Shown: positions 7,928-16,673, counted from the stretch's first letter. The stretch is 64,000 nt of DNA from Candidatus Nitronauta litoralis (GCA_015698285.1 CP048685.1:1240001-1304000), one strand, 5' to 3'. Notes: generated from the letters alone by a model not told the origin. Numbers and translations: made by a program.

Positions 7928-8589
7928 TCATCGCAATCGACGGCCCGGCGGGCAGCGGTAAAAGTACGGTAGCGAGGCGCATCGCGCAGTTGTTGAACTT
8001 CAGTTATATCGAAACCGGCTCCATGTATCGAGCTGTGGCCTGGAAAGCCAAACAACTGGGGATCGATGCCAACGACAAGGACCGTGTTGCCGCGGTGGCA
8101 ATGAATCTGGAAATAAACTTTGAGCCGACACCTGAAGGACAACGCCTGCTTGCCGACGGAGAAGATTTAACAGGAAAGTTACAGAACGAGATCATCGGAA
8201 AACTCGCTGCAGCCGTGGCGGCCAATCCGGCAGTGCGCAACGTACTGGTTCCAAAACAGCAGGCCATGGGACGTGCTTCTGATTCCGTGATGGACGGACG
8301 CGACATCGGCACGGTGGTGTTTCCTGAAGCGGAGAAAAAGTTTTTTCTCGACGCGGACGTTAAAGAACGGGCAAGACGGCGCTTTGAAGAAATACGCGAC
8401 AAGCATCCGGGACTCACGGTTGATGACGTGGTCTCGCAGGTACAGCAGCGCGACCACGAAGACCGTACGCGAGAGGTTTCACCTCTGTTGCAGGCGAAAG
8501 ACGCGGTCGCCGTCGACACCACCGGCAAAACCGTCGACCAGGTGGTCGAAGAAATGATGCGCCACATTCAACCGGTGACGAATACTTAA
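7924..8589 (+). CDS. cmk: cytidylate kinase
   Basis: 221 residues. The P-loop IDGPAGSGKSTVARRIA is at residues 4-20. SYIETGSMYRAVAWKA and the RDIGTVVFPEAEKKFFLDAD segment are hallmark Cmk motifs, followed by RRFEEI and the QRDHEDRTREVSPL lid region. It phosphorylates CMP/dCMP to the diphosphates. The start overlaps tyrA by four bases. Linkage cmk-rpsA is widely conserved in bacteria and is kept here. Confidence 0.95.
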   Translation: MIIAIDGPAGSGKSTVARRIAQLLNFSYIETGSMYRAVAWKAKQLGIDANDKDRVAAVAMNLEINFEPTPEGQRLLADGEDLTGKLQNEIIGKLAAAVAANPAVRNVLVPKQQAMGRASDSVMDGRDIGTVVFPEAEKKFFLDADVKERARRRFEEIRDKHPGLTVDDVVSQVQQRDHEDRTREVSPLLQAKDAVAVDTTGKTVDQVVEEMMRHIQPVTNT

Positions 8590-8682
8590 TCGTGACTTTT
8601 TAAAATTTGAAATTTTCAGTTTTTACTTTTTTACATATTTAAAACTTTGATTTGAAACATTTAATTCAGGAGGTAACACAAC

Positions 8683-10371
8683 GTGGTTGAGGAAACATTG
8701 GACGATTGGGATGAACTAGAGGAATTAAGTGAGGAAGACAAGGCCCATCGGGCCGAGATGGAGGCCTATTTTGAGGGCAGCCTCAAACAGTTCCGTGAAG
8801 GTGAGATCATTCAGGGCAAAGTGCTTAACATCAATAAGGGACTGGTAACGGTCGATATCGGGTTCAAATCAGAAGGCGTGATCAACCTGAACGAATTCCC
8901 CGCAACAGAAAAAGAAGGCCTCGAAACTGGTTCTGAAGTCGAAGTGTTCCTGGAACGGGTCGAGGATCAGGATGGGATCGTGGTCCTGTCGAAAGAAAAA
9001 GCCAACAAGATCAAAATCTGGGAAAAACTGGTCACGGCTTTCGAAGCCGAAGAAACCATCGAAGGTATGGTGGTGGCCAAGGCCAAAGGCGGCCTGACGG
9101 TCGATATCGGACTCAAGGCATTCCTGCCTGGTTCACAGATCGACCTGCGACCGGTTCGCAACCTGGAAAAACTGCTGGGCGACAAGTTCCACATGCGCAT
9201 CATCAAGATGAACAAGAAGCGCGGCAACATCGTCCTGTCCCGCCGCATCCTGCTGGAAGAAGAACGGGCCGCTGCTCGCGAAGGCACCCTCAAGCAGATG
9301 GAGGAAGGCAACATCGTCGAGGGTATCGTCAAGAACATCACCGACTACGGTGTGTTCATCGACCTCGGTGGTATCGACGGCCTGCTACACATCACCGACA
9401 TGTCCTGGGGCCGGGTCAACCATCCGTCCGAGATGTTTTCCATCGGCGACAAGGTCAAAGTCATGGTCCTCAAATACGACCGTGAAAAAGAACGCGTTTC
9501 TCTTGGACTCAAACAGATCACTCCGGATCCGTGGGTGGATGTCGATCAGAAATACCCGGTGGGTACCCGCATCAAGGGCCGCGTGGTCAGCATCACCGAC
9601 TACGGTGCGTTTGTTGAGTTGGAGAAAGGCATCGAGGGTCTCGTGCACGTTTCCGAAATGTCCTGGAGCCGTCATGTGAAACACCCCAGTAAAATGGTGG
9701 CCATCAGCGATGAAGTCGAAGCGGTTGTGCTCACTCTCGATAAAGAGAAGAAGCGTATTTCACTCGGCATGAAACAGATCGAGCCAAATCCATGGGACAA
9801 CATTGACGAGAAATATCCGATTGGTTCCTCGGTGGAAGGTACCGTACGCAACCTCACCGACTTCGGTGCATTTGTAGAACTCGAAGACGGCGTGGACGGC
9901 CTGATCCACATTTCTGATTTATCGTGGAACAAAAAGATCAAGCATCCATCTGAAGTCGTTAAGAAAAAAGACGCCGTGAAAGCGGTGGTGTTGAACATCG
10001 ACAAGGAAAACTGCCGGATCAGCCTCGGAATCAAGCAACTGCAGGACGACCCGTGGGACAATGTTCCGGAGCGCTTCCCGATCGGAACTGAAGTAGAAGG
10101 CACCATCATCAAGGTGACCGGGTTTGGCGCGTTTGCTGAGTTCGACGACGGTCTCGAAGGGTTGATCCACGTTTCTCAACTGAGTTCCGAGAAGGTCAGC
10201 CATCCCGAGAAAGTGGTCAAGATCGGCGACAAGGTAAAAACCAAAGTCATCAAGGTAGACCCGGCGACCAAGAAGATTGGTCTTTCGGTCAAAGCCTATG
10301 ATGAAAACCTGGACGCTTCTGAGATCGTGGTCGAGGATGTACCCGAGATCGAGGATGAGTCCGAAGAGTAG
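8683..10371 (+). CDS. rpsA: 30S ribosomal protein S1
   Basis: 562 residues with six S1 (OB-fold) RNA-binding repeats, starting at about residues 40, 125, 208, 295, 380 and 465. The last four carry the usual (T)DYGAFVEL / GLIHVSEMSW pattern; the first two are more divergent, as is normal for S1. It binds mRNA leaders and helps 30S initiation. The start is GTG at 8683, preceded by a strong AGGAGGT at 8668-8674. The leader after cmk (93 bases) is AT-rich and may contain a separate promoter. The acidic C-terminus is typical. Confidence 0.96.
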   Translation: MVEETLDDWDELEELSEEDKAHRAEMEAYFEGSLKQFREGEIIQGKVLNINKGLVTVDIGFKSEGVINLNEFPATEKEGLETGSEVEVFLERVEDQDGIVVLSKEKANKIKIWEKLVTAFEAEETIEGMVVAKAKGGLTVDIGLKAFLPGSQIDLRPVRNLEKLLGDKFHMRIIKMNKKRGNIVLSRRILLEEERAAAREGTLKQMEEGNIVEGIVKNITDYGVFIDLGGIDGLLHITDMSWGRVNHPSEMFSIGDKVKVMVLKYDREKERVSLGLKQITPDPWVDVDQKYPVGTRIKGRVVSITDYGAFVELEKGIEGLVHVSEMSWSRHVKHPSKMVAISDEVEAVVLTLDKEKKRISLGMKQIEPNPWDNIDEKYPIGSSVEGTVRNLTDFGAFVELEDGVDGLIHISDLSWNKKIKHPSEVVKKKDAVKAVVLNIDKENCRISLGIKQLQDDPWDNVPERFPIGTEVEGTIIKVTGFGAFAEFDDGLEGLIHVSQLSSEKVSHPEKVVKIGDKVKTKVIKVDPATKKIGLSVKAYDENLDASEIVVEDVPEIEDESEE

Positions 10372-10391
10372 GCAGCATGTTTTCGTCGCGG

Positions 10392-10413
10392 CCCTCCCCT
10401 GTTAAGGGGAGGG
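10392..10413. repeat. 8-bp GC-rich hairpin, possible terminator or dispersed repeat
   Basis: CCCTCCCC at 10392-10399 is the reverse complement of GGGGAGGG at 10406-10413, with loop TGTTAA. It lies 20 bases after rpsA. There is no U-tract, so it is more likely a repeat or mRNA-stabilising hairpin than a classical intrinsic terminator. Confidence 0.5.
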
Positions 10414-10500
10414 CGTGGGAAGGGTTATCCATAAAACAGGAAGAATAAAGCGAGCCTGACACAATAAAACTTACAGGTGGCCAAACAAAAAGAGGATTGA

Positions 10501-11406
10501 ATGGACGGACAACCAATTGTAAAACCTGTGCAATCCGGATTCCGGAAAGCGGCTTTATATTTCCTTCTCGGTGTCGCCGTTTTATATGGAATTGCAAATC
10601 TTATGGCCGGTAACTCGATGACCGGGGCCGGGGGATCCGGAGAAAAAATTGCCATCGTCGAGATCGCCGGATTTATAGGAGATTCTCGTGACATTGTGAG
10701 GCAGATCCGGAGTTTTCGTGAAGACAGTTCCATCCAGGGCATCATCCTGAGAATCGATACACCCGGCGGTGCCGTGGCTCCTTCCCAGGAAATTTACGAC
10801 GAAGTTTTACGTTCACGCACTAAAAAACCGATCTATGCTTCAATGGGCAGTGTGGCGGCTTCCGGTGGGTATTACATTGCGGCAGCCGCAGAAAAAGTCT
10901 ACGCCAATCCAGGATCACTCACTGGCAGCATCGGTGTCATTATGGCCTTCACCAACTTCGAAGGATTGATGAAAAAAGTAGGCGTGCGCCCCGAAGTGAT
11001 CAAGGCCGGAAAGTTTAAAGACACCGGATCCCCGGCACGCTCCATGAGCAAGAAAGAGAAAAAATATTTGCAGGCAGTAGTCAAAGATGTGCACAACCAG
11101 TTTATAGAAGCAGTGACCAAGGGTCGGAACCTGACAAAAAAACAGGCCAGGAAATTGGCCGATGGAAGAATCTTCACTGGGCGGCAAGCTCTGGACTTGA
11201 AAATGGTGGACGAACTCGGCGGTTTGGAAGATGCCATCAGCAGCATGGGTACACGACTCGGTATCGATGGACGGCCCCATGTAATTCAGGAAATGGAACG
11301 CGAAACCCTGATGGAATGGTTGGTGAACAACCAGATTCCAGATTCCTTGAAAACAGCCACTCTGACTCCGGATTTTCCTCGCCTCCAGTTTCTATGGACC
11401 CCCTAA
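10501..11406 (+). CDS. sppA: signal peptide peptidase SppA (S49 family), short form
   Basis: 301 residues, matching the single-domain SppA type. One N-terminal membrane helix (about 15-35) anchors it to the inner membrane with the protease outside. The nucleophile is the Ser in SVAASGGYYIA (S121), and the general-base Lys lies in AGKFKD (169-174). IDTPGGAV and NPGSLTGSIGVI are family motifs. It degrades cleaved signal peptides and possibly other membrane fragments. AGAGG lies 5-10 bases before ATG. It follows rpsA and the hairpin repeat. Confidence 0.92.
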   Translation: MDGQPIVKPVQSGFRKAALYFLLGVAVLYGIANLMAGNSMTGAGGSGEKIAIVEIAGFIGDSRDIVRQIRSFREDSSIQGIILRIDTPGGAVAPSQEIYDEVLRSRTKKPIYASMGSVAASGGYYIAAAAEKVYANPGSLTGSIGVIMAFTNFEGLMKKVGVRPEVIKAGKFKDTGSPARSMSKKEKKYLQAVVKDVHNQFIEAVTKGRNLTKKQARKLADGRIFTGRQALDLKMVDELGGLEDAISSMGTRLGIDGRPHVIQEMERETLMEWLVNNQIPDSLKTATLTPDFPRLQFLWTP

Positions 11407-11559
11407 ACCATTGAAGTTAAGCGTATTATATTGATTTTTTAGGGTTTTTTGCCCGGGTTTGTAGGAATTGAATACCCGGCCTATTCCCCAAACTCCTCAA
11501 TTTCATGGAAACCACCCCCAAACCTGATTCTCGAAATTCACATAACCGCTTCAAAACTC

Positions 11560-11587
11560 TTGACTTGGTGGATTCGGATGGTATACT
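11560..11587 (+). promoter_or_regulatory. sigma-70-type promoter of the IHF/HU gene
   Basis: TTGACT (11560-11565) and TATACT (11582-11587) are separated by 16 bases, close to the vegetative consensus. The ATG follows 27 bases after the -10, with GGGAGAGG as ribosome-binding site. Confidence 0.7.
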
Positions 11588-11614
11588 TTTCCAATATTTT
11601 TTGGGAGAGGCTGG

Positions 11615-11926
11615 ATGACCAAGGCTGAACTGGTTGAAAAGGTTTCGCAGCAGATCAATCTGACCAAAAAGCAGACGGAAGTTGTCGTAAACACTGTGTT
11701 TCAAAGCATTACCGAGTCTCTGGCCCAGGGTAAAAAGGTCGAGTTACGCGGTTTTGGTAGTTTCCGGGTCCGAAGCCGCAACGCGCGGGTCGGGCGCAAC
11801 CCGAAATCCGGGGCACGTGTTGAAGTACCGGCTAAAAAGGTCCCTTTTTTCAAGGCTGGGAAGGAACTCCGCGAACTCGTCGATGGCAATGAATTCGATG
11901 AGGAAATAGAAATGGAAATGGATTGA
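11615..11926 (+). CDS. IHF/HU-family DNA-binding protein
   Basis: 103 residues. The HU/IHF fold is clear: helices in MTKAELVEKVSQQINLTKKQTEVVV, the GFGSFRVRSRNARVGRNPKSG beta-arm with the DNA-intercalating proline at its tip, and the VPFFKAGKELRE C-terminus. It bends DNA and organises the nucleoid. The R-N-P arm and its spacing are closer to IHF-alpha-like proteins than to HU, but the subunit type cannot be fixed from sequence alone. If it is IHF it could assist sigma-54 promoters, two of which are proposed in this window (inference). It is monocistronic, with its own promoter and terminator. Confidence 0.9.
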   Translation: MTKAELVEKVSQQINLTKKQTEVVVNTVFQSITESLAQGKKVELRGFGSFRVRSRNARVGRNPKSGARVEVPAKKVPFFKAGKELRELVDGNEFDEEIEMEMD

Positions 11927-11979
11927 CCCGGGTTGTAGAAACCCCGTCCAATAATTCCAAATCAGATTGGCTGTTTCGA

Positions 11980-12004
11980 GCAGGGTATTCACCCTGCTTT
12001 TTTT
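11980..12004 (+). terminator. intrinsic terminator after IHF/HU gene
   Basis: GCAGGGT, loop ATTC, ACCCTGC, then a run of seven T. The stem is 7 bp and perfect. The rest of the 283-base gap up to aroC shows no gene. Confidence 0.85.
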
Positions 12005-12209
12005 ATTGGGGTGCCGGGGGCGCGGCCAACGGGAAGCGTTCTTCCCTGCACTCTTTAGTTCCTGATCGACAATTTGCACCACCGCACACAGGACGAAGAA
12101 AGCACTGTTTCCCTGGCGTTCTTGAAGATTTTCAGTACTTTCAGTCCGTTAAGAAGCTTGCGGTCGCAATCCATTTAAGTTCCATTAACACTTCCTGGTA
12201 ACCCTACCG

Positions 12210-13277
12210 ATGTCCGGAAACAGTTTCGGCCAACTTTTCAAAATAACCACCTTCGGCGAATCGCACGGTCCTGCTCTGGGCGTCGTCATTGAAGGTTGCC
12301 CGGCGGGTCTTCCCCTCACTGAAGCCGATATCGAAAAGGAACTCGACCGCCGCCGCACCGGCCAGAGCAAAGTCACCACCACACGCAAGGAAGCGGACAA
12401 GGTCCAGATCCTTTCCGGATTATTCAAAGGCAAAACCACGGGCACCCCCATCGGAATGATGGTGGTCAACCAGGATGCCGACTCCTCCAAATACGAGTTG
12501 ATAAAAGATTTGTACCGCCCGGGTCACGCGGATTTCACTTACGATCAGAAATTCGGGTTTCGCGATTACCGGGGTGGCGGCCGGTCAAGCGCACGCGAAA
12601 CTGTAGGACGGGTTGCCGCTGGGGCCATCGCAAAAAAAATCCTGGCCCGGCAGAAAATAAAAGTCTTCGCCTACACCAAACAGATCGGCCACATCGTCGC
12701 TGAAAAGTTCAACGCCCGCGAAATTGAAAAGAATATCGTCCGGTGCCCGGATAAAAAAGCAGCCGAACGGATGATCGACGTTATCATGCAGGCACGAAAA
12801 GAAGGTGACAGCCTGGGAGGTATAATCGAAGTGGTGGCGCAGGGTGTGCCACCGGGTCTTGGCGAACCGGTATTCGACAGACTCGATGCGGATCTCGCAA
12901 AAGCTCTGATGTGCCTGCCTGCCGTTAAAGGTGTGGAGGTAGGTGCCGGGTTTAATGTAGCGACCATGAAGGGGTCCGAGTGCAACGATGTCTTCACCTC
13001 AAAGGGCGGCAAGATCACGACCGTCACCAACAACGCCGGTGGCATCCTTGGCGGCATCTCCAACGGAGCCGATATTGTCGTGCGTATGGTGGTTAAACCC
13101 ACGTCGTCCATTTTAAGAGAACAGGACACCGTGACGCGCAAAGGCAAGAAAGCAAAAATTAAAGTCGAAGGTCGACACGATCCTTGTGTCGCCCCTCGCG
13201 CAGTTCCCATGGCCGATAACATGGTGGCTCTCGTACTGGTTGACCACATGCTCCGGCAACGCGCAGCCCGTTTATAG
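12210..13277 (+). CDS. aroC: chorismate synthase
   Basis: 355 residues, the normal length. Family signatures are [20 protein letters not shown] near the N-terminus, [29 protein letters not shown] in the FMN-binding region, and [17 protein letters not shown] near the C-terminus. It converts EPSP to chorismate using reduced FMN, the last common step of aromatic amino-acid synthesis, feeding the PheA and TyrA encoded upstream. The start ATG at 12210 gives the conserved N-terminus. It has no close operon partner except the following amidase, 36 bases downstream. Confidence 0.96.
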   Translation: MSGNSFGQLFKITTFGESHGPALGVVIEGCPAGLPLTEADIEKELDRRRTGQSKVTTTRKEADKVQILSGLFKGKTTGTPIGMMVVNQDADSSKYELIKDLYRPGHADFTYDQKFGFRDYRGGGRSSARETVGRVAAGAIAKKILARQKIKVFAYTKQIGHIVAEKFNAREIEKNIVRCPDKKAAERMIDVIMQARKEGDSLGGIIEVVAQGVPPGLGEPVFDRLDADLAKALMCLPAVKGVEVGAGFNVATMKGSECNDVFTSKGGKITTVTNNAGGILGGISNGADIVVRMVVKPTSSILREQDTVTRKGKKAKIKVEGRHDPCVAPRAVPMADNMVALVLVDHMLRQRAARL

Positions 13278-13313
13278 ATTGAGCTTAATCCTTCATTCCC
13301 AAATTAATTCCCT

Positions 13314-14111
13314 ATGACTTACCGCGTTGGTTTCATACAAAACCTGCCGGTTTTTGGTGATATAGAAGCCAACCGGAACCGTATAGCAGAACTTGCTGAA
13401 AATCTGGAAACCGACCTGCTGGTTCTTCCCGAGTTGTTCACCACCGGTTACCAGTTCACGTCAAGGGAAGAAGCGAAAGAGCTGGCAGAACCGGCCTGGG
13501 GGCCTACGGCAGAATTCCTGACTGCGCTTTCCAAAAAGAAAAACCTGTTCATCATCGCCGGTCTGGTCGAAAGCGAGAATGAGGCCGTTTATAATTCTTC
13601 CGTAATAACAGGTCCGGAGGGGTTCATCGGACGCTACCGGAAAATCCATTTGTTCGATACGGAAAAGAATATTTTTGATGCAGGCGATCAACCACCCCCT
13701 GTGTTCGAACTGGGAGCCGCACGTGTCGGCGTGATGATCTGCTTCGACTGGCGTTTTCCGGAAACCGCACGGTCAATTGCCCTCAGGGGTGCAGATGTCA
13801 TTGCGCATCCCTCGAATCTGGTGCTGCCGCATTGTCCACAATCGATGATCACCCGTTGCCTGGAGAATCGGGTGTATGCAATCACTGCCGATCGGGTGGG
13901 TACCGAGCAGCGCATCGACGGGGAGACTCTGACCTTCATCGGTCAGAGCCAGGTAGTGGATCCCGATGGCAAGATACTGGTTCGCGTTTCGGCAGATAAA
14001 GAAGAGAGCGCAGTGGTCAAAATAGATATTGAAAAGGCACGTAACAAGTCGATCAATCCAGTGAACGACTTGTTCAACGACAGGCGGACCGACCTTTATC
14101 GATTTTCGTGA
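13314..14111 (+). CDS. carbon-nitrogen hydrolase (nitrilase superfamily, omega-amidase-like)
   Basis: 265 residues with the complete Glu-Lys-Cys triad of the nitrilase superfamily: E40 in VLPELFTTGY, K110 in GRYRKIHLFD and C143 in VMICFDWRFPE. Length and motifs fit small aliphatic amidases of the omega-amidase/YafV type. The substrate is probably a small amide such as an alpha-ketoacid amide, but this is inference. It follows aroC closely, may be co-transcribed with it, and is closed by an intrinsic terminator. Confidence 0.85.
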   Translation: MTYRVGFIQNLPVFGDIEANRNRIAELAENLETDLLVLPELFTTGYQFTSREEAKELAEPAWGPTAEFLTALSKKKNLFIIAGLVESENEAVYNSSVITGPEGFIGRYRKIHLFDTEKNIFDAGDQPPPVFELGAARVGVMICFDWRFPETARSIALRGADVIAHPSNLVLPHCPQSMITRCLENRVYAITADRVGTEQRIDGETLTFIGQSQVVDPDGKILVRVSADKEESAVVKIDIEKARNKSINPVNDLFNDRRTDLYRFS

Positions 14112-14177
14112 AACCTGATTCTCTTTACAGATTCCCGCGATTTCTGGTACGATTACCGCTTCTAACCCACATAATCC

Positions 14178-14202
14178 ATGCACCGTAACCGGGTGCATTT
14201 TT
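14178..14202 (+). terminator. intrinsic terminator after the nitrilase-family gene
   Basis: ATGCACC (14178-14184) pairs with GGTGCAT (14192-14198), followed by TTTTT. It ends the aroC-amidase unit, 15 bases before the next gene. Confidence 0.75.
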
Positions 14203-14216
14203 CCTTTGGATAAGCC

Positions 14217-14642
14217 ATGCCGCTAAAAAAATCACGTTTTCTGAAAGATGGCGATCACGCCATTTACGATTCGGCCTCAAGCCTCACCTGGACCGCGCAG
14301 GACTCGCGTCTTGCTACCGGAAAGGAATTGAGTTGGGACCAAGCCAACGAATGGGCTAAAACCCAAAATGAAGAAAAACTCGGAGGGCATAATAACTGGC
14401 GCCTGCCCACGGTTGAGGAAGCGCTGACCCTGTTTGATCCTCAAAAACTGAACAAGGACTTCAAGGGCGGAGATATCCACCTCGACTCCACTTTTCCGCC
14501 GGGTGCCGGCAACTGCACCTGGACCTCCAGCGAACGTGGTGCCGAAGCACAGATCGTATTCTTCCTCAATGGCTGCCCCTACTGGTATAAAAAAGACGAC
14601 CAGACCATTTCACACTCAGTCCGCCTCGTCCGCCGCGGCTAA
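14217..14642 (+). CDS. DUF1566 (Lcl-type) domain protein
   Basis: 141 residues made almost entirely of one DUF1566 domain. Diagnostic motifs are YDSASSLTWTAQD, the SWDQANEWAKTQN helix, the NNWRLPTVEEALTLFD core and the terminal TWTSSERG...VRLVRRG strands. The family is related to C-type-lectin-like/FGE folds and is common in secreted or surface proteins of marine bacteria, but this copy has no signal peptide. Function unknown. The stop codon directly abuts a hairpin repeat. Confidence 0.75.
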   Translation: MPLKKSRFLKDGDHAIYDSASSLTWTAQDSRLATGKELSWDQANEWAKTQNEEKLGGHNNWRLPTVEEALTLFDPQKLNKDFKGGDIHLDSTFPPGAGNCTWTSSERGAEAQIVFFLNGCPYWYKKDDQTISHSVRLVRRG

Positions 14643-14659
14643 CCACCTTGCGGTGGGGC
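14643..14659. repeat. 17-bp stop-codon-adjacent hairpin repeat, copy 2
   Basis: Exact copy of CCACCTTGCGGTGGGGC starting on the first base after the TAA stop of the DUF1566 gene. The bases after it resemble those after copy 1 (a C/G-start followed by AAAAACT). Confidence 0.8.
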
Positions 14660-14752
14660 TGACGAAAAACTGCCTAGGGGCAGGCCAAAAGGAAACGTCT
14701 TGGGCGACAAGCAGAAAAAACGGCTCATTACAGAGCTAAATATCGTTTTTGA

Positions 14753-14789
14753 AGGGTTCTAAAGATAACCCTCTGGTATGGGGTTTTTT
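14753..14789 (+). promoter_or_regulatory. mutually exclusive hairpins / possible attenuator before the deamidase-like gene
   Basis: AGGGTT (14753-14758) can pair with AACCCT (14767-14772). The same AACCC can instead pair with GGGTT (14781-14785), which runs into six T, giving a weak terminator 20 bases before the ATG at 14809. The stems are short (5-6 bp), so this is a suggestion, not a firm call. Confidence 0.35.
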
Positions 14790-14808
14790 ATAAACCTCCC
14801 TAAATTGG

Positions 14809-15480
14809 ATGACACCTGCCGCAGCAATCAACAGTTTAAGAAAAAATACCCAATATTTTTTGAGTTTCTATCAAATTACAATAGCTGGTGATACTGGAAC
14901 TTCGAGGCCGATGAATTATTATATCGACACCCGGCACGGTTTTACATTCACCAGACCAGGCAGGCGATTGAGAAACCGGCAACATAATGTTCCAGCCTAT
15001 ATGATGTCGTCAAGCGCCGCAGCTGCAGGACCAAATTCTATTGGATTCAGAACCCATTCAATCAGAATGGAAAAAGAGGGCGCTATCGCCATGGGGTCAA
15101 TCGCAGGTTACCCTGCGGATACTTTGGGTCCGGATCTAATGGTTACGGGAGCATTGTCAGGTTGCTCATTCTGTATTCTAGCGGACCCCAATGTTGCCAA
15201 TAGGATATGGGTGGCTCATGTAAAGGCAGGGGCGGCTGGTGGATACAATCTCCGGAACCATTTACAACAAAATGGGCATTTTTCCATTGCACCCAATGCG
15301 GCAATTACAGTTTATGGCTCTCGTCCAGCAGGCGGCGGACCCGGTTATGATTCCGCCACCGAACATGTTTCAATAGTTGGGATTCGAACGGGAAATACCT
15401 GGGCTATCTGGGGTCAGGTGTACTTACCTACCCATCCAACCTCTCCTTTTTCAATTGCGCGTGTAGACCGTGTTTTTTAA
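14809..15480 (+). CDS. deamidase-like protein with TxxLSGC...H signature (CNF1/BLF1-like), putative effector
   Basis: 223 residues, no signal peptide or membrane segment. Residues 113-119 read TGALSGC and a His follows at 137 (IWVAHVKAG). As I recall, the catalytic centre of glutamine deamidase toxins is an LSGC cysteine plus a downstream His (CNF1 C866/H881; BLF1 T88/C94/H106). Here Thr lies six residues before the Cys, exactly as in BLF1, and the His 18 after it. Strands around NAAITVYGS and NTWAIWGQVYLP fit a beta-sandwich. Inference: a glutamine deamidase acting on a protein. Against this, the motif is short and no overall similarity could be tested. The gene is bounded by a repeat and followed by a small membrane peptide; composition is lower in GC than the neighbours. 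Confidence 0.45.
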   Translation: MTPAAAINSLRKNTQYFLSFYQITIAGDTGTSRPMNYYIDTRHGFTFTRPGRRLRNRQHNVPAYMMSSSAAAAGPNSIGFRTHSIRMEKEGAIAMGSIAGYPADTLGPDLMVTGALSGCSFCILADPNVANRIWVAHVKAGAAGGYNLRNHLQQNGHFSIAPNAAITVYGSRPAGGGPGYDSATEHVSIVGIRTGNTWAIWGQVYLPTHPTSPFSIARVDRVF

Positions 15481-15492
15481 GAAATATTTTTC

Positions 15493-15663
15493 ATGAATGA
15501 TTCAAATAAACAGCCGGATCAGAAAAACTCACAACCCAAGGATGTGCCATTAAAACGGCGCGAAGAACCCAAATTCTTCACAATCTGGGTGCACGTTGGC
15601 TACACGGTCCTCATCTGCTCTACGATTGCGTGGATTATTTATCTTGAATATTTTTTAGATTGA
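15493..15663 (+). CDS. 56-residue single-pass membrane peptide
   Basis: ATG at 15493, 12 bases after the deamidase-like gene, same strand. The N-terminal 29 residues are very polar (many N, Q, K, E), followed by one hydrophobic helix (about 31-51; WVHVGYTVLICSTIAWIIYL) and a short acidic end. The layout predicts a cytoplasmic tail with one membrane span. The ribosome-binding site is weak, consistent with translational coupling. It could be an immunity or anchoring partner of the upstream protein; that is only inferred from position. Confidence 0.5.
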   Translation: MNDSNKQPDQKNSQPKDVPLKRREEPKFFTIWVHVGYTVLICSTIAWIIYLEYFLD

Positions 15664-15778
15664 ATATCCAAGAGAACTATAGAAAAACAATTGCCTGAAG
15701 ATTTAATCCATTTTTCTTAAGGTCAAACTTTCCTCTTACCTTCCCCTAACTCCATTTCAATTTCAGGAATTCCCTTTC

Positions 15779-16666
15779 TTAAACAAAAGGGCGTAAAACA
15801 CGTCCACGGAATTTGGAGAAGGCGAGTTCCCAGGAAGGGGCAGGATCGGTGATGGGGCCTTTATATTCTTCCCCGTGATGCAGGAAATGTTTCATGAATT
15901 TCGCACTGGTCAGACCCCATTTTGCGGCAAATATTTTTCTACCAGATTTGCGTGGCCCAACACGCTTACCCGTAACGTTGTGAAAATGGTACACACGGCT
16001 TTTCGAAATGGTTTTAAACTGGCGCACTCCCGCATGCCATAGCTTCATCGCAAAATCCGGATCGGAATTCCATCCGGGAGTGTATTCGATACTGTACCCG
16101 CCAACCAGCCGCCACAAACTTAAGGGAACCACGTTGGCACAGCCACCGGGGCTTTGCTGATCGTGCATGGGGTGGTTCTCATATTTTGAAAGTAGCTCAT
16201 CCTCGCGAAACGTTTCGAGCGTCTTTCCATAATCAGCGCCGATCACACAGGGGTTGCCCGTTCCCGCGGGCTCTATCAAAGTCGAGGCCATGAACCACGA
16301 ATCTCCCTCGGTCTTTTCAATTTCATTTAACAGGTGTTCGTCCCAATCCGGGCAAACATACATGTCGTCGTTCAAGTAAACGAGATAGCGCGTTTTGGCA
16401 AGAGAAGCTGCGGCATTGACCCCGAAACATATACCGACATTCTCTGTGCTATGGGTGAATCCCATACCCGATTGGTGCGCCCATTCAAGTGTGCCTTCAG
16501 AACCTTCATTAATATGAAGAATAATCTGGTGCGGGTGACGTGAATTTTTTTTCAGGCTGTCGAGGCAATGCCGGACGTAAGGCAGGTTATTCCAGGTGGG
16601 GATGACAATGGAAAACCGCGCGTCTTCAGAAAAGTGCGCAGGATGGTAGGCGATGTCTGTTACCAA
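15779..16666 (-). CDS. family 2 glycosyltransferase
   Basis: 295 residues. The GT-A fold is shown by FSIVIPTWNNLPYVRHCLDS near the N-terminus and the metal-binding YLNDDMYV loop (about 115-122). The later GGCANVVPLSLWRLVGGY and GWNSDPDFAMKLWHAG segments match the acceptor-side region of GT2 enzymes that decorate polysaccharides or lipids. The final section is basic. It lies 7 bases after the HDOD gene on the same strand, so the two form an operon. Sugar and acceptor are unknown; the LpxR-like gene upstream hints at a cell-envelope role. Confidence 0.85.
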   Translation of the reverse strand: MVTDIAYHPAHFSEDARFSIVIPTWNNLPYVRHCLDSLKKNSRHPHQIILHINEGSEGTLEWAHQSGMGFTHSTENVGICFGVNAAASLAKTRYLVYLNDDMYVCPDWDEHLLNEIEKTEGDSWFMASTLIEPAGTGNPCVIGADYGKTLETFREDELLSKYENHPMHDQQSPGGCANVVPLSLWRLVGGYSIEYTPGWNSDPDFAMKLWHAGVRQFKTISKSRVYHFHNVTGKRVGPRKSGRKIFAAKWGLTSAKFMKHFLHHGEEYKGPITDPAPSWELAFSKFRGRVLRPFV

Positions 16667-16673
16667 GGTGGAA

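Noticed and set aside
12671-13249. 192-residue minus-strand frame opposite aroC
   Set aside because: Fully overlaps conserved chorismate synthase; a shadow frame rich in Ser, Thr and Pro.
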